Below are positions 7,323 through 16,548 of a stretch of DNA of 64,000 nt, in pieces. The number at the start of each line of letters is the position of its first letter. The first letter of the stretch is position 1. The stretch is from the NCBI GenBank assembly GCA_002212985.1, contig NBMY01000074.1, positions 1 through 64,000 on the forward strand, read 5' to 3'. The stretch is from Sphingobacteriales bacterium TSM_CSS. Lineage in GTDB: Bacteria > Bacteroidota > Bacteroidia > Chitinophagales > UBA2359. Position numbers and translations under genes: made by a program. Under the pieces are notes generated by a model. It did no database searches. It saw only the letters and a program-made list of their open reading frames with translations, and had not been told where the DNA came from.

Positions 7323-8441
7323 TTAGGAATAACGCATAATGGGCATAATGAGCATGAGCAGGTTTTCGTTTTCGGCTTGTTCGGCTGGTAAAATAAGGGC
7401 GGCACGGTGGGGTACCGAGAGTTCTATCAACACATCGGCAACATCCATAGAAGAGAGCAATTCTACCAGAAACCGGGCATTAAAGGCAATATCCATAGCG
7501 GTACCTTGGTAGTCGCAGGAGATAGATTCGTGAGCTTCGGTATAAAAATCTAAATCCTGGGTATTTATTTTCAGTTCGTTTTCGGAAACGGATAGTACTA
7601 CTTCAAAGGTAGATTTGTTAGAGAAAATGAGAGATCTTTTAAGTGAGGCCAGCAAATCGGTGCGGTTAATGGTAACAATATTGGAGTTGTCTTTAGGAAT
7701 TACCACGGTATAATCGGGGTAGCGGCCTTCTATGAGCAGGCAACTGAGTTGTATGTTTTCAAACCGGAAAAGGGCGTTGGTTTTGTTGTAGGTAAGGTGT
7801 ACAATGGTTTGTTTGGCCGGCAGTGCATTTTTAAGCAGGGTGAGGGCTTTTTTAGGTAAAATAAATTGAATGGCTGTGGTAAACTGCTGCCCGTAGTGTT
7901 CGTATTTTACTAGTTTATGGGCATCGGTGGCTACAAAGGTAGCGCCAGTATCGTCAAAATTGCAAAAAACGCCGGTCATTGCCGGTCGCAGTTGGTCTGT
8001 GCCAACGGCAAAAAGGGTTTTTTCGGTGGCATTTGCCAGCACATCGGAGTTAAGGGTAAGGGTATTTGATTTTTCGGGGGCGGTCATTTCTGGGAAGGAG
8101 CCGGGGTTTTCGCCGGCTATTTTGTACATGCCGTTTTGGGTACGCAATTCAATGGCATAAGAGTAGGCGTCTATAGAAAAGGTAATGGGTTGTTCGGGGA
8201 GCGATTTTAGTACATCGTTTAACAATTTGGCGGGTATGGCTACGGTGCCGTCCTCAGTTCCCATTACTTCTACTTCGGTTATCATGGTGGTTTCCTGGTC
8301 GCTGGCGCTTATGGTAAGTTGGGCGCCGTTGAGTTCAAACAAGAAGTCGTTTAAAATAGGAAGCACGGCATTGGCGCCTACTGCGCCGTTTAGCAGTTGC
8401 AGTTGTTTTTGCAGGGAGCCGGTTGAAATGGTAAAGAGCAT
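7323..8441 (-). CDS. dnaN: DNA polymerase III beta subunit (sliding clamp)
   Basis: 372 aa, the family's usual length, with three repeated clamp domains. Typical stretches include the N-terminal LQKQLQLLNGAVGANAVLPIL, SFPEM before the second domain, and the C-terminal ALILPAE...LMLIMPIMR that forms the partner-binding pocket. It encircles DNA and tethers the replicative polymerase and repair factors. Unlike the classical dnaA-dnaN order, no dnaA is adjacent and only one DnaA-box-like site was seen nearby, so this need not be the origin. Transcribed in the same direction as nrdA, separated by 227 bases holding a large inverted repeat. Confidence 0.97.
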   Translation of the reverse strand: MLFTISTGSLQKQLQLLNGAVGANAVLPILNDFLFELNGAQLTISASDQETTMITEVEVMGTEDGTVAIPAKLLNDVLKSLPEQPITFSIDAYSYAIELRTQNGMYKIAGENPGSFPEMTAPEKSNTLTLNSDVLANATEKTLFAVGTDQLRPAMTGVFCNFDDTGATFVATDAHKLVKYEHYGQQFTTAIQFILPKKALTLLKNALPAKQTIVHLTYNKTNALFRFENIQLSCLLIEGRYPDYTVVIPKDNSNIVTINRTDLLASLKRSLIFSNKSTFEVVLSVSENELKINTQDLDFYTEAHESISCDYQGTAMDIAFNARFLVELLSSMDVADVLIELSVPHRAALILPAEQAENENLLMLIMPIMRYS

Positions 8442-8585
8442 GGCTGTTGGTTGTTTAAGGTGGTTTGCTTACTTGTGGTGGTGTTGTTTGTTGGTGCAAA
8501 TGTAGCTTTTTTAGGCGTTTTTTGCAAGGTATGGGGTTAATTTTACCATATCCTGTAAAACGGGTTTGTTGCCATAGATAACACG

Positions 8586-8638
8586 CCCCCCTTTTTGTGC
8601 CGATGTGTGTTTAGGTCATCGGGCGGGTAAAAGGGGGG
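8586..8638. repeat. Nested inverted repeat between dnaN and nrdA
   Basis: CCCCCCTTTT (8586-8595) and AAAAGGGGGG (8629-8638) are perfect arms. Inside them a second stem, CCGATG with CATCGG, encloses an 11-base loop. It lies 30 bases past the nrdA stop on the minus strand. No T-run follows, so it is a poor intrinsic terminator, but it could protect or end the nrdA transcript. Confidence 0.6.
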
Positions 8639-8668
8639 TGTGCAAAACAGGGTTGGGTGTTGTGTTTA

Positions 8669-11065
8669 TCAGGCGCTGCAGCTTTCGCAGTTGGGGTCGT
8701 TTAAGTTGCAAACTTTACCAATGTATTCAATGGCTTCTTCGTCGGTGAGGGTTTGGGGCATTTCGGGTTCGGTGGCTGCAACCGGGGCGGTTTCGGTACG
8801 GCGCAGTTTGCTCATGTCAACGGTAAACTTAATGGGGTCTGCTGCCGGCCGGGTTCTAAGGTAGTACATGCCGGTTTTGAGGCCGCGCTCCCAGGCATAA
8901 AAATGCAAAGAAGACAGTTTTTTGTAGTTGATGTCTTCCATAAACACATTAAGGCTTTGGCTTTGGCAAATAAAGGGTCCACGGTCGGCTGCCAGGTCTA
9001 TGATGGAGCGTTGTTTAATTTCCCACGATGTTTTGTATAGTTCTTTTATTTCATGGGGTATTCCTTCTATATTTTGTATGGATCCATTGTTGGCAATGAG
9101 GGCATTTTTTAGGTCATCGTTCCACAGGCCAAGTTGAATAAGGTCTTTGAGCAGGTGTTTATTGAGCAGAATAAACTCGCCGCTCAATACGCGCCGGGTG
9201 TAAATATTGGAAGTATAGGGTTCAAAACACTCATTGTTGCCCAAAATTTGCGAGGTGCTGGCGGTTGGCATGGGGGCTATGAGCAGGCTGTTTCGCAGTC
9301 CGTGTTTCATAATATTGGCTTTTAGAGTGTACCAGTCCCAGCGGTCGGTGGGTTCGGCGCCCCACATATCGTATTGCAATACGCCGCCGCTGGCGGGCGA
9401 GCCTTTAAAGGTTTCGTAGTAGCCGTGTTGTTGTGCCAGTTCGCAGGATGCGGTAAGTGCGCCGTAGTAAATGGTTTCAAAAATTTCGCGGTTCAGTTTT
9501 CGGGCCTCTTCGCTTTCAAATGGGAAACGCATCAGAATAAAGGCATCGGCCAGCCCCTGCACACCAATGCCAACAGGCCGGTGGCGCATGTTAGAGCGTT
9601 TTGCTTCGGGTACGGGATAGTAGTTAACATCAATAACTTTGTTGAGGTTTCGGGTGACGGTTTTGGTAATTTCAAACAGTTTTTGGTGGTTAAACTGCCC
9701 TTTTTCCACAAATTTGCTCAGGTTTATGGAAGCCAGGTTGCACACGGCAACTTCGTCTTTGGAGGTGTATTCCATTATTTCTGTGCAGAGGTTGCTGGAA
9801 TGTATGGTACCTAAGTTTTTCTGGTTCGACTTGCGGTTTGCGGCATCTTTGTACAGCATATAGGGGGTGCCGGTTTCAACTTGCGAGTCGAGAATGGCAA
9901 ACCACAACTCCTGGGCTTTTACCGTTTTTCTGGCTCTTCCTTCGCGTTCATACTGTTCATACAGGCGCACAAACTCCTCGCCGTAGCAGTCGTACAGGCC
10001 GGGGGCTTCGTTTGGGCAAAACAAAGACCAGGTTCCATCGGTTTTTACGCGCTGCATAAACAGGTCGGGTATCCACAGGGCATAAAACAGGTCGCGGGCG
10101 CGCATTTCCTCTTTTCCGTGGTTTTTTTTCAGGTCTAAAAAATCAAAAATATCGGCGTGCCAGGGTTCAAGGTAAATGGCAAATGCACCTTTACGTTTTC
10201 CGCCGCCCTGGTCAACATAGCGGGCGGTGGCGTTAAATACCTGCAGCATAGGTACCAGTCCGTTCGATTCGCCGTTGGTACCTTTAATATAGCTGCCTTT
10301 TGCCCTGATGTTGTGAATGCTTAACCCGATGCCTCCGGCCGATTGCGAAATTTCGGCGCATTGTTTCAGGGTGTTGTAAATGCCCTGTATGCTGTCGTCT
10401 TGCATGCTCAGCAAAAAGCAGCTCGAAAGTTGCGGCTTGGGGGTGCCGGCATTAAAAAGGGTAGGGGTGGCGTGTATAAACCACTTTTGCGACATGAGGT
10501 GGTACGTTTCAATGGCAGCGTCAATATCTTCCATGTGTATGCCTATGGCAACGCGCATAAACATGTGTTGCGGTCGCTCGGCTACTTTACCGTTCATTTT
10601 AAGCAGGTAAGAGCGCTCCAGGGTTCTAAACCCGAAGTAGTCAAAATCAAAATCGCGGGTATAGTCTATAGCATTGTCGAGGCGTTCTTTATTGGCCTGC
10701 ACTATATCATATAGTCGTTTTGATACCAGGGCTGCTTTACCCACTTTGGCATCAACATACCGAAACAGGTCGCGTATATTTTTTGAAAACGACTCACGGG
10801 TGTTTTTATGCAGGTTCGATACGGCAATTCGGGCGGCCAGTATGCCATAATCGGGGTGCAGGGTGCTCATGGCTGCGGCGGTTTGGGCGGCCAGGTTGTC
10901 TAATTCGGTAGTGGTAATGCCGTCTCGAAGGCCCTGCACCACTTTTTGTGAAATAACCACCGGTTCTACCAAACTGTTAAGTCCGGTGCAAAGGTTTTGT
11001 ATGCGCCGAAGAATTTTATCAAAAGATACGGCTTCTTTTTTTCCGCTTCGTTTAATTACAAACAT
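8669..11065 (-). CDS. nrdA: Ribonucleoside-diphosphate reductase, alpha subunit (class I)
   Basis: 798 aa. An ATP-cone allosteric domain occupies residues 1-90. The catalytic barrel shows the redox cysteine C216 (SSCFLL), the active-site triad N425/C427/E429 (NLCTEI) and the second redox cysteine C442. The C-terminus ends in CESCSA, the swinging thioredoxin/glutaredoxin-reduced pair. The enzyme makes deoxyribonucleotides with the NrdB radical subunit. nrdB lies 295 bases upstream on the same strand, but a strong terminator follows nrdB, so nrdA has its own promoter in the gap. A NrdR box pair could not be recognised in the gap. Confidence 0.97.
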   Translation of the reverse strand: MFVIKRSGKKEAVSFDKILRRIQNLCTGLNSLVEPVVISQKVVQGLRDGITTTELDNLAAQTAAAMSTLHPDYGILAARIAVSNLHKNTRESFSKNIRDLFRYVDAKVGKAALVSKRLYDIVQANKERLDNAIDYTRDFDFDYFGFRTLERSYLLKMNGKVAERPQHMFMRVAIGIHMEDIDAAIETYHLMSQKWFIHATPTLFNAGTPKPQLSSCFLLSMQDDSIQGIYNTLKQCAEISQSAGGIGLSIHNIRAKGSYIKGTNGESNGLVPMLQVFNATARYVDQGGGKRKGAFAIYLEPWHADIFDFLDLKKNHGKEEMRARDLFYALWIPDLFMQRVKTDGTWSLFCPNEAPGLYDCYGEEFVRLYEQYEREGRARKTVKAQELWFAILDSQVETGTPYMLYKDAANRKSNQKNLGTIHSSNLCTEIMEYTSKDEVAVCNLASINLSKFVEKGQFNHQKLFEITKTVTRNLNKVIDVNYYPVPEAKRSNMRHRPVGIGVQGLADAFILMRFPFESEEARKLNREIFETIYYGALTASCELAQQHGYYETFKGSPASGGVLQYDMWGAEPTDRWDWYTLKANIMKHGLRNSLLIAPMPTASTSQILGNNECFEPYTSNIYTRRVLSGEFILLNKHLLKDLIQLGLWNDDLKNALIANNGSIQNIEGIPHEIKELYKTSWEIKQRSIIDLAADRGPFICQSQSLNVFMEDINYKKLSSLHFYAWERGLKTGMYYLRTRPAADPIKFTVDMSKLRRTETAPVAATEPEMPQTLTDEEAIEYIGKVCNLNDPNCESCSA

Positions 11066-11207
11066 GGTATTGGGTTTTTACAGATTGTTATAGAAATGAA
11101 AGTGTTTTTTGCAATGTAAAAAACGGTAGAGTGCATAACCCCCCCCGAATATGGCAGCGCTTAAAAGGTTAGCAGGGGTAGGACGGGCGGCGTGTGTTTG
11201 GGGTTCC

Positions 11208-11242
11208 AAAAAATCGTGCCACGCCAAATTGCAGTGGCACGA
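11208..11242 (-). terminator. Intrinsic terminator of nrdB
   Basis: Perfect 9-bp arms TCGTGCCAC (11214-11222) and GTGGCACGA (11234-11242) with an 11-base loop. On the minus strand the stem is followed by six T residues (complement of 11208-11213). It lies about 118 bases past the nrdB stop and separates nrdB from nrdA. A second small stem, TCCTGT/ACAGGA with a four-base loop, sits at 11263-11278 between them. Confidence 0.8.
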
Positions 11243-11359
11243 AGTGGGAAAACATGCGCCAATCCTGTATAAACAGGAGATTTTTAAACTACATGGTCAG
11301 GTAAGTTTGAGTTATAGGTGTTGTTTGGGTGAACAAAGTTTCTTTCGGGATAAAAAGGG

Positions 11360-12331
11360 TTAGAAGTCTTCATCAAGGGCAAATACCTGCGATGATTTTT
11401 CGGACATTACGCCTGCTTTTTGGTATTCCGATACGCGGCTTTCAAAAAAGTTGGTTTTACCCTGCAGGCTAATCATTTCCATAAACGGAAACGGGTTGTT
11501 GGCGTTGTAAACTTTTGCATAACCCAGTGCTATGAGCAGGCGGTCGGCCACAAACTCAATATACTGTTGCATGAGTTTGGCGTTCATGCCTATTAAAGAT
11601 ACGGGCAGTGCATCGGTAACAAATTCTTTTTCATATTCTACTGCTTCGCAAATAATAGCTTTTACCTCATCATAAGACAGTTTGTTTTGCAACATGCCGT
11701 ACAAAAGGCAGGCAAAATCGCAGTGCAGCCCTTCGTCGCGGCTTATCAACTGGTTGCTGAACGCCAAACCCGGCATTAACCCCCGGTTTTTTAGCCAGAA
11801 AATAGAGCAAAAACTGCCGCTGAAAAATATGCCTTCTACCGATGCAAAGGCAATAAGACGGTGGGCAAATGAAGGGGCATCTTGTATCCAGCGCAGCGCC
11901 CACTCGGCTTTTTTCTTTACGCAAGGCACCGTGTCTATGGCGTTAAAAAGGTAGTTGCGCTCGGCGGGGTCTTTAATATAGGTATCAATAAGCAGGCTGT
12001 ACGTTTCGGAGTGTATGTTTTCTATGGCAATTTGGAAACCATAAAAACAGCGCGCTTCGGGTATTTGCACATCGTTCATAAAATTAATGGCCAGATTTTC
12101 GTTTACTATGCCATCGCTTGCGGCAAAAAACGCCAGAATGTGCTTTACAAAATGTTTTTCATCATCGGTTAGTTTGGTCCAATCGGTTAGGTCTTGGGCA
12201 AGGTCAATTTCTTCGGCAGTCCAAAAACTGGCTTCGGCTTGTTTGTACATTTTCCATACTTCGGGGTATTTGATGGGGAACAGCACAAATCGTTCTTTGT
12301 TCTCCATCAAGAGTGGTTCATTGATGTTCAT
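11360..12331 (-). CDS. nrdB: Ribonucleoside-diphosphate reductase, beta subunit
   Basis: 323 aa, ferritin-like fold. The first half of the di-iron site is visible as D73, E104 and H107, and the radical tyrosine as Y111 in ENIHSETY. The presence of that Tyr places it with tyrosyl-radical class Ia/Ib enzymes rather than the Phe-substituted class Ic. The C-terminal tail ends in acidic FALDEDF, the kind of peptide that docks into the alpha subunit. The order nrdB then nrdA on one strand, with a terminator in between, is reversed relative to E. coli. Confidence 0.97.
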   Translation of the reverse strand: MNINEPLLMENKERFVLFPIKYPEVWKMYKQAEASFWTAEEIDLAQDLTDWTKLTDDEKHFVKHILAFFAASDGIVNENLAINFMNDVQIPEARCFYGFQIAIENIHSETYSLLIDTYIKDPAERNYLFNAIDTVPCVKKKAEWALRWIQDAPSFAHRLIAFASVEGIFFSGSFCSIFWLKNRGLMPGLAFSNQLISRDEGLHCDFACLLYGMLQNKLSYDEVKAIICEAVEYEKEFVTDALPVSLIGMNAKLMQQYIEFVADRLLIALGYAKVYNANNPFPFMEMISLQGKTNFFESRVSEYQKAGVMSEKSSQVFALDEDF

Positions 12332-12785
12332 TGCTTAATTTTATTTATTAAAAAACATGATATTTTCCATAAACAGGAACGCTAAAACCGTAAGGTTTGG
12401 CAGCATTGCCCGTATGGCTTATTGTGTTGAAGCAGAAGGCGACTCTAAGATACTGTTTAACCAACAGCCTTGCAAGTATATTTTTTCCACTAATTGTGGA
12501 TAACTTGGGTTGTAGTTACTCAAATGCTTTAAAATAAAGGTGCCGGAAAAAAAGCAGTCAAAATATTTTTTTGAAGGCGAGTGCTACCTTACATACTTCC
12601 CGATGTGTTGCAGACCAACCACATATTTCCTCCTATGTATAGCGTTAAAGGCACAGGTTTGTGGTATCCAATTTGCTGTGTATTGTGCAGGTTGCAATAA
12701 AATAACCCGGTTGCCACAGCCGTTTAATGATGCGCAAAACAAAAAAGCGCATTTATTGTTTAATAAATCGTACAACAACACATAT
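12332..12785. other. 454-base intergenic region between nrdB and idi
   Basis: Divergent promoter region. It holds one perfect DnaA-box match on the minus strand (TTATCCACA, 12495-12503). Upstream codons in the idi frame (from 12540) are open but lack family similarity and are cysteine-rich, so I treat them as non-coding. No further box cluster, AT-rich unwinding tract or repeats that would make an origin. Confidence 0.6.
12495..12503 (-). promoter_or_regulatory. Isolated DnaA-box match upstream of nrdB
   Basis: Minus strand reads TTATCCACA, identical to the strong E. coli R1-type box, 164 bases upstream of the nrdB start. DnaA regulates nrd genes in E. coli, so regulation is possible, but a 9-base match can occur by chance. 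Confidence 0.35.
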
Positions 12786-13358
12786 ATGACTACAACCCCT
12801 ACCGCCGTACCCGAAGAATACGTAGTACTGGTAAATAAAAAAGGAAAAATACTGGGCACCGAAGAAAAAATGGCTGCACACCAAAAAGGACTGCTGCATA
12901 AAGCCTTTAGCGTTTTTATATTTAACAGCAAAGGACAAATGCTGCTGCAACAGCGTGCCTTTACCAAATACCATTTTGGCGGGCTGTGGAGCAACAGTTG
13001 CTGCAGCCACCCCCGCCTTGATGAAGCTGACGACGATGCCGCGCACCGCCGCCTGCAGGAAGAACTGGGGTTCGACACGCCGCTTAAAGAAGTATTTCGG
13101 TTTATTTACCGCGCACAAGACGAAGCCACCCAACTCATAGAGCATGAATTAGACGCCGTTTTTGTGGGTATTTACGATGGGGATACCACCCAATTTAACC
13201 CCGATGAGGTAAACGCCGTGCGCTGGATTTCTATTCCCGAACTGTTTAAAGAACTCAACGACAACCCGCAGCAGTTTACCTACTGGTTTAAAACCGCCCT
13301 GCTCGAACTTACCGATAAAAGCCTGTTATCGGTAAGTGCAATAAAAAAGTTGTTTTGA
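12786..13358 (+). CDS. idi: Isopentenyl-diphosphate delta-isomerase, type 1
   Basis: 190 aa from ATG 12786, Nudix fold. It interconverts IPP and DMAPP for isoprenoid synthesis. Metal-binding histidines H32 and H39 (AHQKGLLH), the catalytic cysteine C73 in NSCCSHP, the Nudix helix RRLQEELG around 88-95, and the acidic EHE at 119-121 are all present. The open frame continues 82 codons upstream, but family similarity begins at EEYVVLVNKKG, so the shorter start was chosen. No other isoprenoid gene is adjacent. Confidence 0.95.
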   Translation: MTTTPTAVPEEYVVLVNKKGKILGTEEKMAAHQKGLLHKAFSVFIFNSKGQMLLQQRAFTKYHFGGLWSNSCCSHPRLDEADDDAAHRRLQEELGFDTPLKEVFRFIYRAQDEATQLIEHELDAVFVGIYDGDTTQFNPDEVNAVRWISIPELFKELNDNPQQFTYWFKTALLELTDKSLLSVSAIKKLF

Positions 13359-13383
13359 AGGCTTACTTTAAATTCTAATTTGC

Positions 13384-13391
13384 TATCTTTG
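13384..13391 (+). promoter_or_regulatory. -7 element of the PD-(D/E)XK gene
   Basis: TATCTTTG matches TAnnTTTG, 35 bases before ATG 13427. It shows that the AT-rich gene has its own promoter although it follows idi by only 68 bases. Confidence 0.5.
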
Positions 13392-13426
13392 CTGTAAGGG
13401 GCATATCCCAAAAGTAGAAGATTATT

Positions 13427-14518
13427 ATGCGGTACAAAGGCAAAAACTTGATAGATGTTTTGGATCTTGATCACCATGAAGATCCGATTAGCGATTGGTA
13501 TGCCTTTTTCTTAGAACCGGAAGGCGAACATGGCTTGGGTAGCTTGTTCTTAAAATCACTAATTGAGGAAATATACAAAGCATCAAGTAATTACGGTTTC
13601 GATATTAAATATAGTGTGCTTATTGGTAGAAACGTGGGTAATAAGAGTATGGGCAGTAGGAAAAATGTAGATATAATAATTGAGGGGGTACATGAGATAA
13701 AAAAAAAGGCTATTATAATTGAGAGTAAAATTTATGCAGATAAAAGAAATGACTTCAACTACTATTACAATATTATTGACTTGCCAAAAGAGGATAAGAT
13801 TTGCATCTTGATGACTTTAGTTCGAGAAACAACACTGCCTCAAAATTTTATAAGTATCACTCATGATGAATGGATGAGTCGAGTAATATTTAATCTTGAA
13901 GAATTTAAAAGCGATAAGAACAACTTTTATAGACAAAAGGCTTTGATGCTAGCAAAACACATAAGGGATTTATCTGAAAAACGGAGAGAATTCTCAAAAA
14001 GGCAGCAAGATTCAAATAACTTTTCAAATGATAGAATTAACAAGAAACGTAAATATCCCGATTGGCTTCTCTCTTTCCGACGTACGCTCGCTAATGAAAT
14101 TTCATCGCTTGGAGTAGGGTTTGGACAGAAAGAACACAGTAGCAATTCAATTTTACTTCAATATAAAGAAACCCCTATTTATGTATTTGTTCAAATTTCA
14201 AATGTTTATAATGGTAAAATTGCTATTGGAATTGCAATCAAGACTGACAACGATGATACTTGGCATAAAACACTACAAAAATTAAACCCTTTTAGTGATC
14301 AGAAAGGGTTTAATGAGTTTCGGCCAAATTGGGATCCCAAGTATAAATCTGCTCGATATGAATCATATGGCATATCTAAAATTCTTGATAAAGAGTATTT
14401 TGAGTATAAAAGTAGTAATGTGTATGTCGATGCTGTAAAAGATGCTATAGTTTCTTTATTAATAGAGGATAGCTGGATAGAACATGTTGGAACAATCTCT
14501 ATATTGCTTTCTAAATAG
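13427..14518 (+). CDS. PD-(D/E)XK nuclease-superfamily protein (PDDEXK_4-like), orphan
   Basis: 363 aa, no signal peptide. The nuclease core is visible as D82 (NVDIII) and E99-x-K101 (IIIESK), preceded by an N-terminal helical region, the layout of the PDDEXK_4 group (formerly 'PD-(D/E)XK nuclease superfamily protein'). The C-terminal half, from about residue 200, has no recognised domain. Such proteins occur as scattered accessory genes, often linked to phage defence, but no partner gene (methylase, helicase, ATPase) is adjacent. The gene is visibly AT-richer than idi and hutU and uses more AT-ending codons, suggesting horizontal acquisition. A weak T-rich hairpin follows at about 14536-14561. 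Confidence 0.75.
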   Translation: MRYKGKNLIDVLDLDHHEDPISDWYAFFLEPEGEHGLGSLFLKSLIEEIYKASSNYGFDIKYSVLIGRNVGNKSMGSRKNVDIIIEGVHEIKKKAIIIESKIYADKRNDFNYYYNIIDLPKEDKICILMTLVRETTLPQNFISITHDEWMSRVIFNLEEFKSDKNNFYRQKALMLAKHIRDLSEKRREFSKRQQDSNNFSNDRINKKRKYPDWLLSFRRTLANEISSLGVGFGQKEHSSNSILLQYKETPIYVFVQISNVYNGKIAIGIAIKTDNDDTWHKTLQKLNPFSDQKGFNEFRPNWDPKYKSARYESYGISKILDKEYFEYKSSNVYVDAVKDAIVSLLIEDSWIEHVGTISILLSK

Positions 14519-14584
14519 ACATTAAGCTACTGAAGCCTCTGCTTTAGGCAGGTTTTTTTTAATATTTATCATTACTTTAACCCT

Positions 14585-16255
14585 ATGCAAAATACCCCAC
14601 CCGCCCACACCCACCTGCGAGCGCCCCGCGGCACACAACTCACCTGTAAAGGCTGGATACAGGAAGCCGCCCTGCGCATGTTGCACAACAACTTAGACCC
14701 AGAAGTGGCCGAAAAACCCGAAGACCTGGTGGTTTATGGCGGACGCGGTAAGGCCGCCCGCAACTGGGAAGCCTTTGACCTGATAGTAAAAGCCCTGAAA
14801 GACATAACCGAAAACGAAACCCTGCTCATACAATCTGGCAAGCCGGTGGGCATACTGCCCTCGCACCCCGATGCGCCCCGCGTACTCATAGCCAACTCTA
14901 ACTTAGTGGGCAGGTGGGCAACCTGGGAGCATTTTAACGAACTGGAAAAAAAAGGCCTCATGATGTACGGTCAAATGACCGCCGGCTCGTGGATATATAT
15001 AGGTACGCAAGGCATTGTGCAGGGAACCTACGAAACCTACCGCTCATTGGCCGATATACACTACAACGGCTCGCTCAAAGGCACCCTGAACATTACCGCC
15101 GGTTTGGGCGGCATGGGCGGCGCACAACCCCTGGCCATTACCATGAACGAAGGCGTAGCCCTTATTGCCGAAGTGGAAGAATGGCGCATTGACAAACGCC
15201 TAGAGACCCGATACCTCGATTGCAAAATTAACGGTATTGACCAAGCCATTGACCACGCCCTGCAGGCCAAAGCATCGGGGCAGGCCATATCTATTGGTGT
15301 AGCGTGCAATGCCGTAGAATTGCTGCAACGTCTTATTGACCGCAATATTACCCCCGATACACTTACCGACCAAACATCGGCACATGATGAGCTGAGCTAT
15401 ATTCCCGAAGGTTTGAGCGGACTGCAAATTGCCCTGCTGCGCCAAAACAACCCCGATGAATACCGCCAACGGGCATTGGATACCATGGCCAAACACGTGC
15501 AGCAAATGCTGCTGCTGCAACAACGCGGCGCCATTACCTTTGATTATGGCAACAACCTGCGCGGACAGGCAAAAGACAAGCGCAATGTGCAAAATGCCTT
15601 CGATTTTCCGGGGTTTGTGCCGGCATATATACGGCCGCTGTTTTGCAAAGGCTCGGGCCCATTCAGGTTTGTGGCTCTTTCGGGCGATGAACAGGATATT
15701 TACACCTGCGACCAAACCCTGCTCGAACTGTTTCCGCACGATACGGGGCTGGTACGCTGGATTAACATGGCACAGCAGAAAATTGCTTTTCAGGGGTTGC
15801 CCGCCCGCATTTGCTGGCTGCCTATGGGCGCAAGAGAACAGGCAGGGCTGGCTTTTAACGAACTGGTACGCACGGGCAAGGTAAAAGCGCCTATTGTTAT
15901 AGGACGCGACCACTTAGATACCGGATCGGTGGCATCGCCCAACCGCGAAACCGAAGCCATGGCCGACGGCTCTGATGCCGTCGCCGACTGGCCCATACTC
16001 AATGCCCTTATCAACACCGCGGGCGGCGCCAGTTGGGTATCGTTTCACCACGGCGGCGGCGTGGGCATGGGCTACTCTCTGCACGCAGGTATGGTAATAG
16101 TGGCAGACGGAACCCCCGAAGCCGCCAAACGACTGGCGCGCGTATTACATAACGACCCAGCTATGGGGGTAATACGCCATGCCGATGCCGGTTACGACAT
16201 AGCCAAAGATACTGCCCGCCGGTTTCGATTAAATATTGAACAACGGCTTGGCTAA
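14585..16255 (+). CDS. hutU: Urocanate hydratase
   Basis: 556 aa, full length. It converts urocanate to imidazolone propionate in histidine breakdown, with NAD+ as tightly bound electrophile. Signatures: [11 protein letters not shown] near the N-terminus, [10 protein letters not shown] in the NAD-binding region, and the active-site block from ICWLPMGAR (catalytic Cys) through GRDHLDTGS to [10 protein letters not shown]. It stands alone here: hutH, hutI and a formiminoglutamase are not in the window, so the pathway must be completed elsewhere. GC-rich and codon-typical of the chromosome, unlike the preceding gene. Confidence 0.97.
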   Translation: MQNTPPAHTHLRAPRGTQLTCKGWIQEAALRMLHNNLDPEVAEKPEDLVVYGGRGKAARNWEAFDLIVKALKDITENETLLIQSGKPVGILPSHPDAPRVLIANSNLVGRWATWEHFNELEKKGLMMYGQMTAGSWIYIGTQGIVQGTYETYRSLADIHYNGSLKGTLNITAGLGGMGGAQPLAITMNEGVALIAEVEEWRIDKRLETRYLDCKINGIDQAIDHALQAKASGQAISIGVACNAVELLQRLIDRNITPDTLTDQTSAHDELSYIPEGLSGLQIALLRQNNPDEYRQRALDTMAKHVQQMLLLQQRGAITFDYGNNLRGQAKDKRNVQNAFDFPGFVPAYIRPLFCKGSGPFRFVALSGDEQDIYTCDQTLLELFPHDTGLVRWINMAQQKIAFQGLPARICWLPMGAREQAGLAFNELVRTGKVKAPIVIGRDHLDTGSVASPNRETEAMADGSDAVADWPILNALINTAGGASWVSFHHGGGVGMGYSLHAGMVIVADGTPEAAKRLARVLHNDPAMGVIRHADAGYDIAKDTARRFRLNIEQRLG

Positions 16256-16548
16256 CTCAGCCCCAAACAGTCGTGCTTCGGGAAAGCAAAGGGCAAGCGG
16301 CACATTTTTTGTCTAAGTTGTTCTGTAAATCGGGGAAAATATATTATCTTCGCATTCTTTTTTTAAAAACGCGGTTTGAAAAAAAATTAACCATCAATTT
16401 TTAAAGAAAGATACAATTTAAGCAAAAGTTCCTAACTTGTAAGTCCCATTTAACAAAGCGGCAAAAACGGTTCCGGCTTTAGCAACAAAGCAGGAGGGTA
16501 TAGCTGCGCACCACTTCAAAACAGTGTTTTCTTAAAACGGTAAAAATT

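Noticed and set aside
12332-12785. Possible replication origin near dnaN/nrdB
   Set aside because: Only one DnaA-box match, no box cluster, no AT-rich unwinding tract, no dnaA.
12540-12785. N-terminal extension of idi
   Set aside because: The 82 extra codons are Cys-rich and unrelated to IPP isomerases; family similarity begins just after ATG 12786.
15200-15913. 237-codon open frame antisense to hutU
   Set aside because: hutU is complete and full length over the same bases; the antisense product has no recognisable domain.
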